The position numbers and the translations under genes are program-made. Below, piece by piece: positions 5,156 to 5,649 of a stretch of 5,649 bases of DNA. The notes under the pieces are model-generated. The model was given only the letters and a program-made list of their open reading frames with translations, had not been told where the DNA came from and did not search any database. Location of the stretch: contig JAYYUG010000066.1 of the NCBI GenBank assembly GCA_036344135.1, positions 1-5,649 on the forward strand, written 5' to 3'. The DNA is from GCA-002731945 sp036344135 (lineage in GTDB: Bacteria; Pseudomonadota; Alphaproteobacteria; MED-G09). Positions within the stretch are counted from its first letter, which is position 1; each line of letters begins with the position of its first letter.

Positions 5156-5649
5156 ATGAATATTAAAGAAATGGAGCAAAGAAAGACAAAAATTCTTGCT
5201 ACGCTTGGGCCCTCCTCTAGTACTATTAAAAAAATAATTCAATTAGCAAAAGCTGGCGCTAATGCATTTAGACTCAATTGTTCTCACTTGGATGAAAAAG
5301 ATCTTGTTGAGTATATTAAAAAAATCAGAAGAGCAGAAGAACTATTAAAAAAACCTATAGGTATCTTAGTTGATTTACAAGGGCCTAAAATTCGTATTGG
5401 TTCAATTGATGAAGAAGAAAATGTTCTAACAAAAGGAGATATATTCATACTAGATTCCTATAAAGATCTTGGAAACAACAAAAGAGTATTTTTACCTCAC
5501 AAAAAAATATTTTCTTCCGTAAAAAAGGGTCAGCTTATCTTAGTAGATGATGGTAAAATCCATCTAGAAGTTATAAATGTTAAAGCAACTCAAATTAAGA
5601 CTAAGGTTCTACAGGGTGGTTTATTGAGATCGAAAAAGGGTGTTAATCT
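5156..5649 (+). CDS. pyk: Pyruvate kinase, N-terminal part (cut by window edge)
   Basis: These are the first 164 complete codons of pyruvate kinase, which converts phosphoenolpyruvate and ADP to pyruvate and ATP in the cytosol. The frame from the ATG at 5156 reads through to the right edge without a stop. Motifs in order are RKTKILATLGPSSS (residues 9-22), AGANAFRLNCSH (33-44), GILVDLQGPKIRIG (69-82), VDDGK (130-134) and KKGVN at the edge, the start of the usual KGVNLPG. Residues from about 84 to 155 are the start of the B domain that closes over the active site. Arg39, Asn41, Ser43 and Asp73 match substrate and cation ligands of the family. At the muscle-enzyme positions 113/114/117/120 this protein has Leu74, Gln75, Lys78 and Ile81, the K+-independent pattern. 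RLNCSHL differs from the common RLNFSHG. The gene is divergent from the amidohydrolase across 80 nt. Most of the protein (usually about 470-480 residues) is outside the window. Confidence 0.95.
   Translation, partial: MNIKEMEQRKTKILATLGPSSSTIKKIIQLAKAGANAFRLNCSHLDEKDLVEYIKKIRRAEELLKKPIGILVDLQGPKIRIGSIDEEENVLTKGDIFILDSYKDLGNNKRVFLPHKKIFSSVKKGQLILVDDGKIHLEVINVKATQIKTKVLQGGLLRSKKGVN

Overview
The window is strongly AT-rich and densely coded, and it looks like a chromosomal piece of an alphaproteobacterium, probably a marine, genome-streamlined lineage. The evidence is threefold. The nicotinamide nucleotide transhydrogenase is of the split three-subunit type (PntAA/PntAB/PntB). A DUF1244 protein, an N-formylglutamate amidohydrolase homologue and pyruvate kinase lie close together, a grouping I know from many alphaproteobacteria. 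Intergenic gaps are short and A/T-rich. The exact lineage (SAR11-like, HIMB59/AEGEAN-169-like, another Rhodospirillales-related group) cannot be settled from the sequence alone.

Layout: six genes lie on the minus strand, read right to left. They are the N-formylglutamate amidohydrolase homologue (4296-5075), a 685-residue TPR plus SAM-methyltransferase fusion (2206-4263), DUF1244 (1867-2112), pntAA (689-1804), pntAB (363-674) and the start of pntB (1-370, cut by the window edge). Gaps in that order are 32, 93, 62 and 14 nt, then an 8-nt overlap. The pnt genes are clearly one translational unit. Whether the whole series is one transcript is uncertain, because the 93-nt and 62-nt gaps could hold a promoter or a weak terminator. 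Pyruvate kinase (5156 to the right edge) is divergent on the plus strand, across an 80-nt A/T-rich intergenic region. No stretch above about 100 nt lacks a gene.

Functionally, the pnt genes encode the proton-driven enzyme that makes NADPH from NADH. Pyruvate kinase is the last glycolytic step, and its visible substrate-loop residues match the K+-independent class. The amidohydrolase would release formate and glutamate from N-formylglutamate if it is a true HutG-type enzyme, but no histidine-utilisation genes are visible nearby. DUF1244 and the TPR-methyltransferase have no established role. The methyltransferase sits inside the otherwise familiar amidohydrolase/DUF1244 pair and is the least explained gene here.

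I found no RNA genes, CRISPR arrays, insertion sequences or clear mobile-element remains. The most interesting points are the TPR-methyltransferase and its placement, the pyruvate kinase cation signature, and the Asn at the PntB position where E. coli has its well-studied membrane histidine.
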